Of a stretch of DNA of 64,000 nt, positions 61,462-64,000 are shown piece after piece. The stretch is from Flavobacterium sp. (GTDB lineage Bacteria > Bacteroidota > Bacteroidia > Flavobacteriales > Flavobacteriaceae), in assembly GCA_021740105.1 (NCBI GenBank), contig JAIPAM010000003.1, forward strand, positions 170,461-234,460, in the 5' to 3' direction. The notes beneath the pieces were generated by a model. The model saw only the letters and a program-made list of their open reading frames with translations, was not told the DNA's origin and ran no database searches. Made by a program: the position numbers and the translations under genes. Positions within the stretch are counted from its first letter, which is position 1. The number at the start of each line of letters is the position of its first letter.

Positions 61462-64000
61462 ATGAAAAAATTAACATTACTATTTGTTCTTTTATCCTCA
61501 TTGATATCCTTTTCTCAGTTGAGTAACAAACACTGGATACCACCTTTACATTCAAGAGATAATACAGCGATTTCTGATCAATATATTTACATGTCAACCA
61601 ATGAAACGGTCCCGTTTCAGGTAATTGCAACTGATGGTAACGGAACCCCTTATGCTGGTTCCCCATTTACAATTTCAGCTTCAACTCCTGCTTTTTTCAC
61701 AATAGGAACAGGTCAACCTACAAAAATGTTTCTTAGTTTAAGCGATGTAAACACTGTTGTTTCTGGAAAAGGAGTTTTGCTTCAAGGCCCTAAAGACTTT
61801 TATGTGAGTTTTAGAATGCGACATGCAAGTCACGCAGAAACTATTATCTCAAAAGGAAAACCCGGAATTGGTACGAGTTTTAGATTGGGTTGTACTATAA
61901 ATGAGATTCAAGACAATAGAAAGAACTTTGTAGCCAGTGTTATGGCAACCGAAAATAATACCACGGTAAGATTATCAGATTATAATACAGGGGTTATTTT
62001 TTCTAGTGGTACAGGAAACATCACTGCTGATACTCAAACTTTTACTTTAAATGCTGGTCAGTGTGTTGTTTTTTCTGGATACAGTAATGTTACTGCAAAT
62101 CTAACTGGAATTATTGGGGGATTAATCACTTCCGATAAACCCGTCGCTGTAAATACAGGAAATGCTCTAGGAGGTATTACTAATGGACGAGCTGATCTAA
62201 CTTTAGACCAAATAGTTTCTGCAACACAAATTGGTACTGATTATATTTTCATAGAAGGAAATGGAAGTGCTGCAATGGAAAATCCGTTAATCATTGCTCA
62301 TGAAGACAATACAGCTATTTTTGTAAACGGAAGTACTGCTCCTGTTACCACATTAAATGCTGGCCAATATTATTTAGTGCCTAATTCCTATTATCAAGGA
62401 ATTAACAATAGTAATATATATGTTAGGGCAAGTAAGCCCGTTTTCGCATATCAATTATTAGGTGGAGGTTCTGATACCGCTACCTCAGGGCTAAATTTCA
62501 TACCGCCATTGAGTTGCTTCTTTCAAAATTCAGTTAATCTTCCAAATGTAAATCAAATCGGAACAAATACTTATACAACCGATTTAATGATGTTGACCTA
62601 TTCGAATGCAACAATATCAATTAATGGCGTTGCGGTTCCTACTTCACAAGCTCAAACTGTTTTAGGAAATACGGACTGGGTATCGTATCGAGTTTCAAAT
62701 CAATCCGGAAATCTTAACGTTACTTCTACTGGTCCATTAGCAGTTGGAGTTTTTGGATTTCAAGGCACAGCTGTTGGATTTGCGGGTTACTATTCTGGTT
62801 TTGGAAGTACCCCTCAAGACACCAATGTAAGCGTATGTTCAAACAGTACTAAAGATTTATTTACAGTTATTACAGGTAATCCTGGTACTGGTGGAACTTG
62901 GACTGTGCCAACAGGCGGAAGTCCATTAAATGGAAATGTATTTGATCCAGCAATTAATTTACCTGGAGAATACACATACACCTTTACAAAATCCTGTAAT
63001 ACTGCACTTACTACCATTAGTGTTAAAGTTATTGTTAGTATTCAGCAAATTAAAAATCCAGGGGTTAGCACTACTACTTCTTCTTGTGTTACTACCCCAT
63101 CCTATAACTTATTTAGCCTATTAGGAAATACTGCTGAGGTAGGCGGTACATGGAGTCCAGTTCTAACTTCTGGCACTGGTGTTTTTAATCCTGCGGTTGA
63201 TGCGGGAGGAATTTATACCTATAGTTTTCCAGCATCAGGGGCTTGTCCAGTGGCATCAGCTACAGTAAACGTAAATAATTCTGTTGTTCCTATCATAAAT
63301 ACCATAACAGATTATGCAAAATGTGACGATGCTGTTGATGGAAGTTCAACTAATGGAACGGCAACTTTCGACCTAACTTTAAAAAATAATGAAGTTTTAG
63401 GAACCCAAACTGGTGTGAACGTAACCTATCACACTTCTCTGAATGATGCTAACTTAGGACAAAACGGAATTACTTCAATAAATACTGGTAACAGAATAAT
63501 TTATGTGCGGTTGACAATGGCTGCTTCTGGATGTCATTTAACAACCCAATTTAATTTAGTTGTAAACCCTGTTCAAACAATAACAACTCAACCATTAGCA
63601 ACTCAAGACATTTGCGTTGATGGTACTGTTACTCCATTTACAATTGCCTATTCAGGAGGTTTAGGAACTCCATCTGTTCAATGGTATAGCAATACTACCA
63701 ATAGCAATACCAATGGTACTATTATTTCTGGTGCAACCTCAACTTCTTATACCCCAACAACATTTACTTCTACAGGCGATTTTTACTATTATGCAGTAGT
63801 AACTTATTCAGGATTAGATTGTGGAAATGTGGCTAGTAATACCGCTCTAGTACGTGTAGTTCCAGATCCTACAGTAACCATTACACCTAATACTCAAATA
63901 ATTTGCCAGGGAGCAATACCAACTGATTTAGTTGTTACTCCATCTGGAGGAGTAGGAACGTACAGCTACCAATGGTATAATTCTTCAAACAATACCGCAA
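61462..64000 (+). CDS. large secreted IgGFc-binding-domain/adhesin-like protein (3' end outside window)
   Basis: 846 codons are in the window and the frame stays open to its end. The start ATG encodes a signal peptide (KKLTLLFVLLSSLISFSQ). Residues about 30-430 show features of the IgGFc-binding protein N-terminal family (ASHAETIISKG, TSDKPVAVNTGN, IIAHEDNTAIFVNGS, NAGQYYLVPNSYYQG). Repeated Thr/Ser/Gly-rich Ig-like modules follow (SPVLTSGTGVFNPAVDAGG, IQWYSN-like segments). Such proteins in Flavobacteriia normally end in a T9SS sorting domain, which would lie outside the window. It follows the previous T9SS gene by 32 bp. The host ligand is unknown. Confidence 0.85.
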   Translation, partial: MKKLTLLFVLLSSLISFSQLSNKHWIPPLHSRDNTAISDQYIYMSTNETVPFQVIATDGNGTPYAGSPFTISASTPAFFTIGTGQPTKMFLSLSDVNTVVSGKGVLLQGPKDFYVSFRMRHASHAETIISKGKPGIGTSFRLGCTINEIQDNRKNFVASVMATENNTTVRLSDYNTGVIFSSGTGNITADTQTFTLNAGQCVVFSGYSNVTANLTGIIGGLITSDKPVAVNTGNALGGITNGRADLTLDQIVSATQIGTDYIFIEGNGSAAMENPLIIAHEDNTAIFVNGSTAPVTTLNAGQYYLVPNSYYQGINNSNIYVRASKPVFAYQLLGGGSDTATSGLNFIPPLSCFFQNSVNLPNVNQIGTNTYTTDLMMLTYSNATISINGVAVPTSQAQTVLGNTDWVSYRVSNQSGNLNVTSTGPLAVGVFGFQGTAVGFAGYYSGFGSTPQDTNVSVCSNSTKDLFTVITGNPGTGGTWTVPTGGSPLNGNVFDPAINLPGEYTYTFTKSCNTALTTISVKVIVSIQQIKNPGVSTTTSSCVTTPSYNLFSLLGNTAEVGGTWSPVLTSGTGVFNPAVDAGGIYTYSFPASGACPVASATVNVNNSVVPIINTITDYAKCDDAVDGSSTNGTATFDLTLKNNEVLGTQTGVNVTYHTSLNDANLGQNGITSINTGNRIIYVRLTMAASGCHLTTQFNLVVNPVQTITTQPLATQDICVDGTVTPFTIAYSGGLGTPSVQWYSNTTNSNTNGTIISGATSTSYTPTTFTSTGDFYYYAVVTYSGLDCGNVASNTALVRVVPDPTVTITPNTQIICQGAIPTDLVVTPSGGVGTYSYQWYNSSNNTA

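Overview
This window looks like a chromosomal segment of an AT-rich member of the Flavobacteriaceae, most likely Flavobacterium or a close relative. The evidence is the protein content (two proteins with type IX secretion type B C-terminal domains, an OstA-like protein, DUF349 and DUF5606 proteins, an FtsE gene without FtsX), Bacteroidetes-type promoter elements (TAnnTTTG at -7), A-rich leaders with no Shine-Dalgarno sequence, and several TTG starts. I see no tRNA, rRNA, CRISPR array, complete insertion sequence or prophage.

Layout. 1-9.0 kb, minus strand: the N-terminal part of gyrB (runs off the left edge), asnB, a GreA/GreB-like protein, then an outer-membrane barrel protein paired with a large secreted TPR protein. 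9.15-19.0 kb: ftsE coupled to a glycosyltransferase, then a surface-polysaccharide cluster (three more glycosyltransferases, acyltransferase, Wzx-type flippase) with FdtA-like and FdtB-like enzymes and a FemAB-like acyltransferase. This suggests a 3-amino-3,6-dideoxyhexose in the glycan. 19.1-34.7 kb, plus strand: a T9SS-secreted protein and housekeeping genes (TrmH-type methyltransferase, RelA/SpoT, Fur-type regulator, purA, nhaA, OstA-like, class III aminotransferase, TPR protein, aroE, DUF349). 34.7-37.3 kb, minus strand: mazG, DUF5606, def, ruvX, divergent from dapD.

38.3-50.6 kb is a second envelope-glycan locus. Its plus-strand half has a GT-C type membrane protein, a polyprenyl-phosphate GT2, a polysaccharide deacetylase, a GT9 and a GT4, followed by a probable outer-membrane protein. 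Its minus-strand half has four GT2-like enzymes, an LPS-kinase-like protein, a ColD-like 3-dehydratase with His in place of the PLP lysine, and an SDR reductase/epimerase. 50.8-59.1 kb carries a Sua5/TsaC protein, a GxxExxY nuclease-fold gene in an inverted-repeat cassette, the CCA nucleotidyltransferase, CtaA, a CDP-alcohol phosphatidyltransferase, a pRiA4b ORF-3 protein, a nucleoid-associated protein and an ABC-2 transporter. The window ends in two large secreted proteins; the second runs off the right edge.

The most unusual signals are: (1) a 72-residue membrane protein gene split by a -1 frameshift exactly at a canonical slippery heptamer, between the Fur-type gene and purA; (2) the GxxExxY gene bounded by 18-bp inverted repeats lying 3 bp before its start and 1 bp after its stop, sitting inside an otherwise compact gene string; (3) two 84-bp copies of a structured repeat, 25 kb apart and inverted, whose stems keep pairing by compensatory changes; (4) the ColD-like enzyme and SDR, and the deacetylase/GT2/GT-C module, which predict unusual envelope sugars.
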